Shown: piece by piece, positions 1-11,846 of the stretch
Layout: each line of letters opens with the position of its first letter
Numbering within the stretch: position 1 is the stretch's first letter
DNA from: Dryocosmus kuriphilus
Taxonomy: Eukaryota > Arthropoda > Insecta > Hymenoptera > Cynipidae
Direction of reading: 5' to 3'
Assembly: GCA_038277395.1 (NCBI GenBank)
Contig: CM076192.1
Span: forward strand, 55,599,119 to 55,663,118
Length of the DNA stretch: 64,000 nt
The notes under the pieces: generated by a model
Databases searched by the model: none
What the model was told of the DNA's origin: nothing
Seen by the model: only the letters and a program-made list of their open reading frames with translations
Program-made: the position numbers and the translations under genes

Positions 1-144
1 AATGTAAAAGTGTTTAAAGAGCTCTTAGAACCTTACTTTTAGCGTTACCCGGAAACAACGATGTGGACGTAGTAAGTTCTGTTTCCTTTGGGGTGCTTTT
101 TTACCGTGAGTCCCCTTGCCTCTCACATTTGGGGTGAGCCTTGA

Positions 145-600
145 GCATTCGTTTGGTTTTTGATTTCAACTATTTTCGTGACGATATTCACTTCATTCTC
201 CGCTTTTTTATTCCGTTGAGAAAACTAGTCGCATATAGTGTTCTTTTCTTTCGATAATCGAACTTTTTCTGATTATCCATTTTGTTTTCATAATACATAT
301 TAGAAAAGGCTTTGGCATAGTTTTTGAAACATTGAATGCGTTTCTCGATTTTCGTATGTTTCTTCATAGTACGTGTAAGCATTCATTTGTTTTGGCATTT
401 CAACTGTTTTAGCGACGACGCTCACTTCATTCTCCGCTTTGTTTTTCGGTTGAAAAGACTGGTCGCGTGTTGCGTTATCTTCTTTCGATAATCATTCTTT
501 TGTAGGATTATTTACTTTTTTTTACAGAATATCAATAAAAGCTTTGGCATAGTCCTCAGAACATTTACAGCGTTTCTCGATTTTCGTGCTTTTTTTTTGT
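145..600. repeat. 234-bp imperfect tandem duplication in the 5' region
   Basis: Two diverged copies (145-378 and 379 to about 600) share in order GCATTC.TTTG, CACTTCATTCTCCGCTTT, TTTCGATAATC, GCTTTGGCATAGT and GCGTTTCTCGATTTTCGT. The block lies between the left TIR and the transposase, so it may hold promoter or transposase-binding sequence. That function is inferred. Confidence 0.8.
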
Positions 601-693
601 AATCATATGTTCATTATTTAAACTTGCTTTTATTATTAAAGCTTAATTTATTAGTCAAATTTTTTATGCTAGGTTTCAAACAAATTTCGCAAT

Positions 694-1759
694 ATGGCTG
701 ATTACTTACCTACTGAAATCGTTGATATGATACTAATTTTAGGGGAATGGCACGTTAACTACGCCGCTGCATCAAGAGTTTAGGCTGAACGGTTTCCAGA
801 TAGAAGACATCCTTCCAGAATAACAATAAGAACTTTGACTGAAAGAGCTCGCAATGGGATTCTTCTTCGTGAACGCCAACATAAAGAGTACGACGAAAAT
901 GATGCACGAGCTCTAACTGTTCTAGCAGCCGTTCATATTGATCTACAAATCAGTACTCGACAAATTGAAAGAGAGATAGGTACACCGCGTACAACAGTAT
1001 CAAGAATTTTAAGATCTCTGAACTATCATGCTTACCACATTACTCTAACGCAAGCCCTCAGGCCCCATCATATATTTTAGCGCGTTTTAATTTTGTCAGT
1101 GGGCTTTGCAGATGGTACAGAATGATCCTAGTTGTTTTCGATATGTACTTTTCTCAGATGAAAGTCAATTCTACAGCGATGGGCAGCTCAATAGACATAA
1201 CTGTCATTATTGGTCGGACGAAAATCCTCACTGATACAGACCGATGGATCATCAACTTCGATGGAGTGTTATGGTGTGGTGCGAAATAGTAAATGGCTAT
1301 GTAATTGGACCCTACTTTTTTGACGGAAACGTTGACAGACATACATACTTAGAGTTGTTAAGGGACCATTTACCAGGACTATTGGAGAACGTTAACTTAG
1401 CAACAAGACAAAGAATGTGGTTTCAACAAGATGGTGCTCCGCCACATTTTGCACTCATCGTGAGTGAGTTTTTGAACTTACAATTCAATGAGAGATGGAT
1501 TGGAAGAGGAGGTCCAATCGAATGGCCCGCCTGCTCACTAGATCTAACATCACCTGATTTCTTTCTATGGGGTTATATTAAAAATGTAGTGTTTGCTCAG
1601 CGACCTACAACAAGAGAAGATCTGATGGAAAGGATTCGGACAGCCTGCGCAGCAATTTCTCGAGAAACTTTGCTCAAAACTGTAGACGGTTTTGAAAGAC
1701 GTCTACGTTTGTGTCTTGAAGCTAATGGAGAGCATTTTGAATATTTCATCCGTGGCTGA
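694..1759 (+). pseudogene. mariner-like DDE transposase, broken
   Basis: The ATG at 694 opens a frame reading MADYLPTEIVDMI, typical of the N-terminal DUF4817/helix-turn-helix region of an arthropod transposase group. The frame has an in-frame TAG at 781 and continues to 1080 (QISTRQIEREIGTPRTTVSR, a DNA-binding HTH). A frameshift follows. The catalytic half reads FSDES (first Asp, near 1155), then WFQQDGAPPHF (second Asp) and SLDLTSPDFFLWG (third Asp about 36 residues later), which is the DDD pattern of the IS630-Tc1-mariner superfamily. A further stop lies near 1231. At least two stops and one frameshift mean it cannot make transposase. The protein would cut and join element ends in the nucleus. 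Confidence 0.88.
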
Positions 1760-1779
1760 TTGTAACACAGGTAGCAATG

Positions 1780-1985
1780 GTGAGAGGCAAGGGGACTCAC
1801 GACAAATAAGCACGCCAAACGTGAGAGGCAAGGGCACTCACGGTAAACCAGCACCCCAAACGTGAGAGGCAAGGGGGCTCACGGTAAACAAGCACCCCAA
1901 ACGTGAGAGGCAAGGGGACTCACGGTAAAAGGGCACCCCAAACGTGAGAGGCAAGGGGACTCAAAGTAAATAAGCAACCCAAAGG
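1780..1985. repeat. Subterminal tandem array, 5 x 41 bp
   Basis: Units starting GTGAGAGGCAAGGG begin at 1780, 1821, 1862, 1903 and 1944, an exact 41-base period. Each contains ACTCACGGTAAA and CACCCCAAAC-like blocks. One inverted unit occurs in the left TIR (about 93-138), so the array is asymmetric: one copy left, five right. Such arrays often bind transposase; that role is inferred. Confidence 0.93.
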
Positions 1986-2045
1986 AAACAGAACCTACTA
2001 CGTCCACATAACGCTAAAAGTAAGGTTCTAAGAGCTTTTTAAACA

Positions 2046-3108
2046 GTTGCCCTTCATTTGACTTCTCTTCAAAAGACTTTTTTTTACTTTTAACCTTTAA
2101 ATGACCTTGACAATTTACCTGCAGGTCAAGATGGTCAAGGTGGTTCACACTTTTACGTTCTATCGTCTTGTTAAAAGCATCTTGAACGTTTGCTATTCTC
2201 AGAAAACCAATTAATTCAAAAAAGAGCATATGACTGTTTTTAGACAATTTATCTTGATATTTGACCTTTCTAAGGTCACAAAAGCAAATTTCTCATAAGA
2301 TATTTTTGACGTAAAATTTTCCGCTATTTTCAAATCCGAAGTCAAAAATAGGGGTTTCCATTTAAAAAAGTCATATTGACCCTTAAATGACCTTCAAAAT
2401 TGACTTCAAGGTCAAAATTGATGGTATCAGTCCTCTGTCCCCCTCGGTCTTGGTTAACCTTTGTCCGAACCATTTTTTCGTAGATAAAGTATTTTAGATG
2501 ATATTTGTGGTGATAGATTAAAATGGGACACCGTGTAGATTGTGCTTCTTAATAATATTTATGTTTCTTGCTCGAAAACATAATATTATAAGTTATATTA
2601 TAAATTGTAAAAATTAGAAAGAAATGTGAAGAAACGTGACAAGTTTGCGGAAGTCGGCATCTTGACTTCGTAGTAGTCAGCTGCAGCCTTTTCAGAGCGT
2701 CTGCTATTTCGTCTACAAGATGCAGCGCTGCCGCGTTTCATTAGTTTTCTCGGTTTTTTCTGTTGACAGCAGGTTTATTCAGCTTCAAAATTAACTTATA
2801 AATAAATAAAGCTTGTAAGACTCCAATTTTTTATTTTTGCCGATACAAAGAAGGTTCATTCTTCAATGAAATCAGTTTTTTGAGTATTAATCTTGGATTT
2901 TCGAAGAGAAATCTCCAGTTTATGTGATTCTCGTAGGTTAGTTCCATAGGACACAATGTTAATGTAAAAGCTTATATTTTCATTACCAGGTGGTAAAAAA
3001 TTCTAATATTTTGCAAAATGGCGCGGAGTTAATATCATGGCAAAATGAAAATTGGCTTGCATGTGTAGCTTATCCTATAGATCCTTGTCCTATAGCGCTC
3101 CGATATAT
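2046..3108. other. No gene; spacer with TGACCTT motifs
   Basis: No coding region or element is recognised. Between 2099 and 2420 there are several TGACCTT/AAGGTCA motifs, two of them in the extended form TCAAGGTCA on one strand or the other. The rest is AT-rich unique-looking sequence. Confidence 0.6.
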
Positions 3109-5248
3109 TTAAACCTCGCGCTTTGCGATCGAGTGTTTTTGGTCCTCGCACTTTTTAGAACACTTTTAGCAAGTTTTCAAAACACTTGCTTTTAATGGTA
3201 TTATTAAATTTGAAATTTATTAAAAATTTCAAAAGAAATTATTTTACTTAAGGCTCTATCGCCCTTAAGGAATACATTCTCATCACCACACTCGCGCTTC
3301 GCGCTCGACAAATTTTCACAATGCAGGTTTTCTATTCCTAAACGTAAAAAAATGAGTATTATAAATAAAACTTGTAGGTTTTTCCAAGGTGGAAAATTCT
3401 GCTCGATCATATTTTCTCCTATCTTGCATAGGTACTTTTGCTGCAAAGTGGATATCTTTATATTTAAGAACATGTTGCACGAATAACTCAAAAACGATGC
3501 GACTATACAAAAAAATTATAAGGAAGCAATTTTGTAGATCTTTTCGCGGTGAACAAATTTGTTTATTATCATTTCTTTCGTATCTTGCACAGTTTGGCGG
3601 GAAATTTGAATTTTTAATTCTTACATTCTCATCAGAGAAGGTATTAGATTTATGTAAAATTTGACTTTCGCGGATTTCATGAAATCTTCACGTTTTGAGA
3701 CCCCCTGAATCCGAAAATACGGTTCTTACGACCGTGTCTGTCTGTCTGTTGTCGTCGTCGTTGTCGTCGTCTGTGGACGCGATTACTTTCGAAGGACTAA
3801 TCGGATTGGAGTGCGCTTTGGTACACTTCTTTAAGGGGTAAAAACAAAGGACGAGTTCGTTAACCAGCGATTTTTGACCAACGGTTATGGTTTTATCCAT
3901 CAAAAACCGTTTTCACAAAATCAAAAAATCCATTTTCCGGCTAAACTATGAGAGATACAAAAAAAATGTAAGAAAGTAAAATTATTTACCTTAAAAAAAT
4001 CTATAAATTTTGTCTTAACCGTATTTTGATAAAATGAACGGTTTTTGATTTAATCAAGAAAACGCTATTAAAATTAAAAAACTCTGGTTTCCCACCAAAA
4101 TATTTAAGATGAAAAAAAATGGTAAAGAACAAAGTTGTTCACTTTAAAAATATCTACAAATTTTGTTTTAACCGTTTTTTGATAAAATGCACGGTTTTTG
4201 TTTCAATCGATAAAACGTTATTAAAAATAAAAAATTTCAAATTTCCTGACAAACTATGCAAGACACGAAAAAATGATGATGAACAAAGTTATTCGCCTCA
4301 AAAAGATCTATAAATTTGCTTTCTATCATTTTTTTGAGCAGACGCGTAGTTTTTGAGTTATTCCTGAAGTATGTTATGAAATATAAAGAAAACCACTTTT
4401 CAGCAAAACTAAGATATGAGAAAATATTAACAAGCAGAATTGTTCACCTTGGAAAGAGCTACAAAATTTATTTATAAGACTCATCGTTTTACTTTTAAGA
4501 ATCGAATTCCTGTATTGTGAAAATTTGGAAAATCACAAAAAAAACTTTACCAATCTACAATGTGTTTTAAAAAAATGTAATTATCGAGCGCGAAGCGCGA
4601 GTGTCATGATGAGAATGTATTCCTTAAGGGCGATAGAGCCTTAAGTAAAATAATTTCTTTTGGAATTTTTAATTTAAAGGTTTATACGATCCATAAACAC
4701 CGAGCGCGTAGCGCGAGGTGAATAGTTTGTCGAGCGCAAAGCGCGCGATGAGAATGTGCCCGCGAAGGGGGCAGATTTTTTAATGGCGCTTTGCCGATTA
4801 AATGCAAAACTGTGCATTTGACCAAAAAACGGTTGAAACTAAATTTGTGGATCTTTTTGAGTTAAACAACTTTGTTCATTATCATTTTTTTATATCTTGA
4901 ATATTTTGGCGGGAAACCAGTTTTCTATTTTTAACAACGATTTCTGGATTAAAACAAAAACCGTAAATTTTATCAAAAAATGGTTGAGACAAAATTTGTA
5001 GATTTTTTTAAGGCGAACAATTTTGGTTATATGTATATTTTGTGTATCTCGCATAATTTAGCCGGAAAAAAAAAAAAAACGATTTTTTTTAATTTTGTAA
5101 GAACCGTTTTTGATGGATAAAACCAGAACCGTTAATCAAAAACCGCTGGTTAATGAACTCGTCCTTTCCTTTTACGCCTTAAAGCAGTGTGCCAAAGCGC
5201 AATCCAATCCTATAAGTCCTTCGAAAGTTATCGCGTCCACAGACGCAT
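3109..5248 (-). mobile_element. HINE/Helentron-like element, inverted and interrupted
   Basis: Segments 3109-3620 and 4776-5248 read on the minus strand as the two halves of the family seen intact at 22209-23354. The first holds the GCGCTTCGCGC hairpins, CTTAAGG palindrome and interior; the second holds the opposite half up to CACAGAC. They are separated by an intact same-family copy (3621-4775). The 3' hairpin end is degenerate and the 5' end is lost at the junction with the Jockey element. Confidence 0.75.
3621..4775 (+). mobile_element. HINE/Helentron-like non-autonomous element, intact copy
   Basis: Starts TTACATTCTCATCAGAGAAG and ends GATGAGAATGT followed by a GCCCGCGAAGGGGGC hairpin and AGA. 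The 11-base ACATTCTCATC at the start is the exact reverse complement of GATGAGAATGT just before the terminal hairpin. This matches Helentron/HINE layout (subterminal inverted repeats plus a 3' stem-loop, insertion in T runs). Several GCGAAGCGC hairpins lie before the end. It has no ORF. TTTTTAAT flanks both sides (3611-3618, 4777-4784); this could be a target duplication, arguing for a TIR-type MITE, or T-run coincidence. Confidence 0.6.
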
Positions 5249-5450
5249 GATCATTATTCGTGCTTGTGCTACCGAGCAGAGTTTCGTGAAGACACAGTGA
5301 GAGTGTTACGTGTACTGTGCACTGTGCTGATAATCTAAAAGCGGGGATCGAAGGCGTTTGGCGCGCGTTCTCTCGCTGTGTGGAGGGGCAGAAGGCGTTT
5401 GGCGCGCTGCCTTTTCCAAGAGAAGAACTGTGACGTGTGAAGTGTGCTGA

Positions 5451-6678
5451 AATGTGTATCGAAAAGTGGGGTTTTAGAGCTGCAAAAAGACCCAGAGAAG
5501 AAACCAAAGAAGAAGAAGCGATACTCCTCAGCAATCGTTTTGAGGTTCTGCAGAATAATGCGATTACCGAGAAGATGGAGGATGACCAGATAATAGGACG
5601 AGTGCTGATGACGAAGGCACCGACGGAGTGCACATTAGAGAAGATGGGAGAAAGGAAAAAATGCCACCAATCATTATTACACATGAACTGGGAGACTACG
5701 CAGAATTTGTCTCTACATTAAGAGCTTTATCAAAGGAAATCCAAAGATTCACTACTCCTCTCGAGGCGTGGCGCTATATGCTGAAAGTAAGAGAGATTAT
5801 GAAATTCTAATAGCGGAACTGGAAATGGCAGGATGTAATTTCCACACATGCCCAACCAAAGACAAGAAGACTAAAAGGATTGTAGCCAAGGGCCTTCCTC
5901 CATAACACAAGATGAGATGACAGTGGACCTAGAACGTCAGGACGTAAAGTGCGTTAAAATTTCTACTCTAAAGACCAAGACTAAGCTCTCCCCGAGTCAA
6001 TCTATCTACCTAATTGACTTTCCACATGATGCGGACCTTAAAAAAGTCAGAAACATTCGATACCTGTGTTTCGCACGAGTGTTTTGGGGAAAGGTACAGG
6101 AACAAAAGAAAAATCACCCAATGCCACAGATGTCAAAGGTTTGGGCATGGAACTGCCCACTGCAAAAACACGCCTAAATGCGTTAAGTGCGACCAATATC
6201 ATCTGACAGCAGAATGTAAAAAGGAAAAAGATGAACCGGCCAAATGCACCAACTGCGGAGGATCGCATCCAGCCAGCTACTCTAAGTGTACCGAATACTT
6301 AAAGCACTTAACAAAGGTGGAAACTAGGCGTAGACCTGACAATCTGAAACTGACACAGGGAAGACTGCAACGATACCCACTATGACTAATAAGAACTTTC
6401 CAGCATTACCTACAAACAGAAGGAGGGAGCTGACGGAACCAGCGACAGCTTGGAGAGCAAACTCAAACTGGATTAACGTGGGCACGAGTCATCAAGGCCA
6501 TGAACTGGCTGATCTACAAGATCTAATGGCAGAAATGAAAAAATTGAACCAGATTTGTAACATAGGTAAGATGTTGGAACTTGTAAGAGAAGTTAATAAT
6601 AGATTAGCTCACTGTACGAGCGATATGGACAGGCTACAAACTTTTTATACAATATTGACCAATCATGGCTGTAAATAG
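5451..6678 (+). pseudogene. Jockey ORF1 (gag-like, zinc knuckles)
   Basis: Begins at the ATG at 5451 (MCIEKWGFRAAKRPREE), a basic start suited to RNA binding. It shifts frame near 5630 (KMPPIIITHELGDY, a typical Jockey gag segment) and again before 6014. The C-terminal part has three consecutive knuckles: CHRCQRFGHGTAHC, CVKCDQYHLTAEC and CTNCGGSHPASYSKC (about 6117-6285), the PRE_C2HC/zinc-knuckle arrangement of Jockey gag. It continues to 6678 in another frame and overlaps ORF2 by a few bases. The product would coat element RNA. Confidence 0.82.
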
Positions 6679-9289
6679 CTTTAACTTGAACACTCTGAAT
6701 ATAGCACATTGGAACGTCAATGGTCTTAAAAGTAAACAAAGTGAACTTAAACAATTTCTGGTTGAAAAAGACATTGACATTATGCTATTAAACGAAACTA
6801 AATTAACAACTAAAATCAATTTTAGACCATTGGGGTACGAATGTGTTAGAAAAGATAGGGGAGATAATGTGATTGGCGGCGGGGTAATGATCATTGTCAA
6901 AAGAACCATCCAGTTTCATGAGTTATTAATTAACACTAAATGCCTGGAGTCTGTTGCTATTAAACTTTCTGATGGGCTTATAATTGCCTCAGTTTATAAT
7001 CCTCCACAAAATAAAATCAGTATGAATGACTTAAGCCTATTGAACAAACTTGGCAAAAAATGTCTTATTTTCGGTGATTTTAATGCCAAAATACATACTG
7101 AAACTGTAAAAATAATAATTCCAATGGTAAAATGATACTGGATTTTGCTATTAACAAAATGTACAAAATACTAGATCCAAATGGTCCCACCTTATTTCCT
7201 TATAATAAAACGCTCCTCCAGCACAGTTGTAAAAAAATTTTTAACATGATATTAGTCTAGAAATACTGGATGAACTTAATTCTGATCATTTGCCTATTAA
7301 GATCACGATATCTAACTCTGTCAAAATCGCTTGTCACGAACGCAAATATTACAATTATAAAATGGCTAGGTGGGATATTTTTAGAGAGGACGTCAAGAAA
7401 AACCTTGTCATTAACCCTAAAGTTCAAACTAAGGAAGATGTAGACGCTGGCATTGGCGAATTAGTGGCGGTCATAAAAAATGCGTCAGGTAAATCAATCC
7501 CTTTCTCTCAGGGGGTGGGAGGGAAAATATATATCATGCTGCTAAAATTTGAGATCTGATTAAAACTAGAAACAACCTAAGAAAAATTTGTCAAAGAAGT
7601 AATAATGAAGAGCACTATAAACTTAAAAACAATCTTACAATAGTAGCTTAAATTCAAAAGATAACTCCCTATGGAAGATGAATAAATGTCTAAAAAAATC
7701 GGGCATGCATGCAATATTCGCCCTGAGTGGGGAAAATGGATTGATTTATAATGACATTGATAAATCTAACCTGCTAGCAGCACAATATCAAAAAACTCAC
7801 ACTATGACAGCTAACATGGGGGATTCGTCCACTGAGAAACTTGCTAATTCCAGGTGGCTTGAAATTGCTAATCTGAAGGTTAAAACAGATGACGTAGCCC
7901 TTGCCTCTTCTAAGGAAATTAAAAAAGTAATAAAAGGGTTTAAACCCAAAAAAGCACCGGGTCTCGACGGAATACAAAACATAGTGTTCAAGAATCTTCC
8001 TAAAAAAGCTGTTGTACAATTAATGCACATATTCAATGCTGCGTTAAATATTTCATACTTTCCAAACGACTGTTAAGTCGCGAACATCCTGCCCTTCCAT
8101 AAAGCAGAAAAAGACAGACTTTTACCTGCTAGTTATAGGCCTATTAGTCTATTACCCACCCTAAGCAAAGTATTTGAAAAAATAATCTACAACAGAATGC
8201 TAGAAGTTGAAAATAAAAATAAAATTCTTATTCCAGAAAAATTCGGTTTTAGAAACAATAGAAGTACAGTCCACCAACTATGTGGATTGACAAATCACGT
8301 TAGTACAAACTTTAACAAAAACAAATCAACGGCTTTATTTCTTCTTGATTTAGAAAAGGCCTTCGATACTGTCTGGTTCGAAGGTCTCATCCTTAAATTA
8401 TCTAAATGCAATTTTCCAATTTATATTTTAAAAATTCTTCAAAATTATCTCACTAACAGAAGATGTATTGTCACTGTTAAGGACAGTAGATCATCTGAAT
8501 GTGAAGTTGTAGCGGGAGTCCCACAGGGTTCCATACTTGGTCCGGTGCTTTTTATCCTCTTTATTAATGATATCCCACGCGGCAATGCACAAAAAGGTGT
8601 TCTGTGCGATAGCACCCCGCGAATTCTACTTTTCGCAGATGATACGGCAGCTTTCGTCTCATCTCTTAGTAAGAAACTGGCTGTTACCAAATTACAAGAC
8701 TTTGTTAGACTATTGTTAGATTTCTTTCACAAGTGGAAATTAAAAGTCATTATCGACAAAACTAACTATATAATGTTCTCTAAAGAGACTAAGAAAGAAA
8801 TTATACCTAATTTAAATCTTGATGATGTATGTGTAGAAAGGAAATCGAACGTAGAGTATTTAGGAGGCGTTCTCGATCATAAACTTACTTTTACTACTCA
8901 TATTAAAAAAGCAAGAAAGAAAGCTTTCAAGGCTGTCGGCAATGTCATTGCCTCTTGGAGGGCAAAGCAGACTCTCAATTAAGAACAAACTTACTTTATA
9001 TAACATGGTGATAAGGCCAATAATGTTCTATGCGGCGCCGATCTGGAGCAATACGTACTTAAATAAGTGCTTGCGAATGATAGTAGATGCAAAACCCAGG
9101 GTTAGGAATGTAGATATACAGAAAACTTGTAATATAAAGTCAGCTAAAGATGAAATTTATAGTATTACAAATAACTTTTACTCCAATCAAATATCGCATG
9201 TCGCAGAACTCGAAGAAATTGCTATGTACACACGCGATACTGCGCCATTTAAATTAAAGAATAAAATGCCGTATCATTTATTAGCTTAG
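6665..9289 (+). pseudogene. Jockey ORF2 (endonuclease + reverse transcriptase)
   Basis: The ATG at 6665 opens an endonuclease/exonuclease/phosphatase domain with IAHWNVNGLKSK, LLNETKL and IFGDFNAK. Frames break after 7135. RT motifs run 7900-8980: KKAPGLDGIQN, PASYRPISLLP, LFLLDLEKAFDTVW, GVPQGSILGPVLF and LLFADD (catalytic FADD near 8640). A TAA at 8074 interrupts the frame, which then resumes in the same register to 8982. A frameshift near 8960 leads to the C-terminal tail (NMVIRPIMFYAAPIW). It would nick target DNA and copy element RNA; the lesions rule out activity. Confidence 0.88.
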
Positions 9290-9565
9290 AGTGAAGTGGT
9301 TCCAACATCTTAACAGCACATTGCTCCTGTTGTTATTCTTATTTGTTGCATTAGTTTTTAAGTTCTAGGGTTAACTTTAACTGTCGAATTAATGGGTTTT
9401 TCTACGCAAATTTTTACCCTACAGATAATAGACTTTCTATTGAATTCATGATCTAAGAACTATTTTCAACAAATTATCCAGATATTTAATAGGATAAAAT
9501 TTCTTATGGAGAAATGGGTGCCTTAAAATATATATATTTATGTAAATATATATGCATTAGAATTT

Positions 9566-10065
9566 NNNNNNNNNNNNNNNNNNNNNNNNNNNNNNNNNNN
9601 NNNNNNNNNNNNNNNNNNNNNNNNNNNNNNNNNNNNNNNNNNNNNNNNNNNNNNNNNNNNNNNNNNNNNNNNNNNNNNNNNNNNNNNNNNNNNNNNNNNN
9701 NNNNNNNNNNNNNNNNNNNNNNNNNNNNNNNNNNNNNNNNNNNNNNNNNNNNNNNNNNNNNNNNNNNNNNNNNNNNNNNNNNNNNNNNNNNNNNNNNNNN
9801 NNNNNNNNNNNNNNNNNNNNNNNNNNNNNNNNNNNNNNNNNNNNNNNNNNNNNNNNNNNNNNNNNNNNNNNNNNNNNNNNNNNNNNNNNNNNNNNNNNNN
9901 NNNNNNNNNNNNNNNNNNNNNNNNNNNNNNNNNNNNNNNNNNNNNNNNNNNNNNNNNNNNNNNNNNNNNNNNNNNNNNNNNNNNNNNNNNNNNNNNNNNN
10001 NNNNNNNNNNNNNNNNNNNNNNNNNNNNNNNNNNNNNNNNNNNNNNNNNNNNNNNNNNNNNNNNN
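9566..10065. other. Assembly gap (500 N)
   Basis: A run of exactly 500 N, a placeholder length. It hides the join between the Jockey 3' region and the MULE C-terminal coding region. Confidence 0.99.
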
Positions 10066-11846
10066 TGTTGTGGTAATTATTATACGGATCTCCAGTAAAT
10101 TTACGAGCACAAGCATGGATGTGCTTGCAAATATTAACTCTTATGAGATAGTCTAAGCAATTGCAATTATAAGTGTGAATGCAGATATTGCACTTACTGC
10201 ATTTCAAACCTGATAAATGTTCACATGTTTCTCCAGCCTTGAAAATGTGATAGTTCTGAGATGGATCCGATGTTGATTTACCAAATATCCTTGTCCATTC
10301 TCAAGAACTTGAATCTGCTCCAATTTAATAGAATCACTATCCTTGTGACTTTGTCGAACTTTTTGCACTTTTTCGGTGGGGACATTCTTCGCCAGATTTA
10401 TTAAGCGTTTATAAACACTGTCTCGACAAATTTTCATCAGCGCATCAATAGTTTTATCGAGGTGTTTCACTTTTCTCCCTTCCAAATATATATGCTTCAA
10501 TATCTTTTGAAAAGACTCTAAGTACAGGTTCGTGGTGATCCCAAGTTTTAATCTGTAGCAGTAGGCCCACATTTTTGGTCGCTGTGCATAATATCTTTCA
10601 AAATAGATTCCGAACGCTTCAGTATCATTATCTTGCATCAAATCTTTAATTATTTTTTTTAGACGATTTTGGAAATCATCCACGGACGTTTGTTGTTGCA
10701 ATATCCGCAATGTTTGAGAAACAAGTTTCTTCTTTTCTGGCCCTCCATCTACTTTGCTCAAATTTTCAGTCCAGTTTTTATTCACGTGCCAAGAACATAA
10801 AAGTCGATGCTCGACAGATCCCATCACGTCACTCTAAGCATTATAAAATGCAGGAGCGTCATCCGACATGAAAACTTTCGCCTGAATTACTCCCACTTTC
10901 GATTTGATTTTTTCGAAAAATATTTTAAAGATGACTTCGTCTGATCGGTTAGAAAAACAAAATGCAACTGGACATCCTGATCCGAACTCATCAACCGTCA
11001 TAATTGTGTGCAATTGCATATATCGTATTGATTTGTAGTGTGGGTGCTATCCATACAAATTTTATCAGTACCAAATTTTTTCAGCTGTTCTCCTTGAAGG
11101 TCAGTCATAATTATCAAAGCAAAATCTTCTTTTTTTAACATCCTTGGCCCTTTCGTTTCTTCATCGTCATCCTGGCCTTTGTAGTACAAAACTGGACATT
11201 CTGTTTGAAGTGCAATCATTTCTTGAACCCACAACTTTATGCTGATCGCATCATTTTTATGCCTTTTTGTTGCATAATCGATGTTGAAGTCTCGTGTAAT
11301 ATTGTACAAATCTTGACGATCCAAGAGTAGCAGTCGTTTGCAGTTTTCATTTTCCTCTTCAGGTGTACGAATCGTGTCTATTATATGCTGAAACGTCACG
11401 CCTCCCTTCAACTTAGCTGGAAAAATTGCATTCATGTCAGTATGCAGAATTATTTATTAAAATAGATTATACAGTACCTGCAATTTTTATTCTTGTTTCT
11501 TGATCCAATCCAATTCGTCCGATTTCCTGTTCATGGCCGCAATGTGTCTTCCAATATTTAACTTGTATTTTTTCTATCCCATCACATTTAAAAACTGTCA
11601 CCTCGAGCATAGATGGGCAGACTCCATCAATTTTATTTGTTCCCATTGATTTTATTTCCCTTGCATCGCTTCCTTTTTTTTCCGGCAACTATATGATCGA
11701 TGGCAATAATAAAATTGCTTTGACTTTAAGTCGCTGATTTTTTTTTTTCTGCTCTGTCTGCGACGAACTTTGAGAATGTTGCTTGTTCCTCGTATAGTTT
11801 CCATGTTTGAAAAGCTGCAATTCACGTAAAATGAAAAATTATTCAA
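10066..11846 (-). pseudogene. MULE (Mutator-like) transposase, broken
   Basis: On the minus strand, an N-terminal FYYCHRSY and VKYWKTHCGHEQEIGRIGL region (11846-11478) is typical of arthropod MULEs. GTACTG...TTTTCCAG marks a 61-bp intron (11417-11477) that splices KIA to AKLKGGVTF in frame. Catalytic motifs follow: CMDSTHTTNQYD (first Asp), FMSDDAPAFYNA (second Asp), LLCSWHVNKNW and TTNLYLESFQKILKH (Glu). A SWIM-type finger (CNCLDYLIRVNICKHIH) lies at 10070-10207 in another frame. There is a frameshift near 11010, a stop near 10830 and another shift near 10205. The 3' end lies in the gap. No TIRs were recognised. Confidence 0.87.

Larger units (their letters stand above)
11..2045 (+). mobile_element. 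Tc1/mariner-superfamily DNA transposon, inactive
   Basis: The two ends are inverted repeats of about 100 bp. Outer parts near 11-45 and 2010-2045 match as reverse complements (core TCTTAGAACCTTACTTTTAG), and the match continues inward through the GTAGTAAGTTCTGTTTCC and CCCCTTGCCTCTCAC blocks. The left end has a 14-base insertion (about 48-61) relative to the right. The inner TIR holds one inverted copy of the 41-bp unit that is repeated five times at the right end. The only coding content is a broken DDE transposase at 694-1759. No target duplication could be confirmed because only 10 bases precede the left end. Confidence 0.85.
5249..9545 (+). mobile_element. Jockey-type non-LTR retrotransposon, inactive
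   Basis: Holds a 5' leader (about 5249-5450), a gag-like ORF1 with three zinc knuckles, then ORF2 with an apurinic-type endonuclease and reverse transcriptase, in the order typical of the Jockey clade. The 5' end abuts the truncated HINE copy. The 3' region after 9289 is AT-rich and runs towards the assembly gap at 9566. Frames are broken throughout. It would replicate by target-primed reverse transcription. Confidence 0.85.

Noticed and set aside
188..382. 64-residue minus-strand ORF
   Set aside because: Low-complexity Lys-rich frame in the duplicated AT-rich block; the second repeat copy does not preserve it.
1780..1985. Regular 41-bp repeats considered as a CRISPR array
   Set aside because: Units are contiguous with no variable spacers, lie at a transposon end and occur in a eukaryotic context.
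9514..10207. ORFs of ~190-216 codons across 9566-10065
   Set aside because: They are open only because the sequence is N. The real signal is limited to the SWIM-like residues at 10070-10207.
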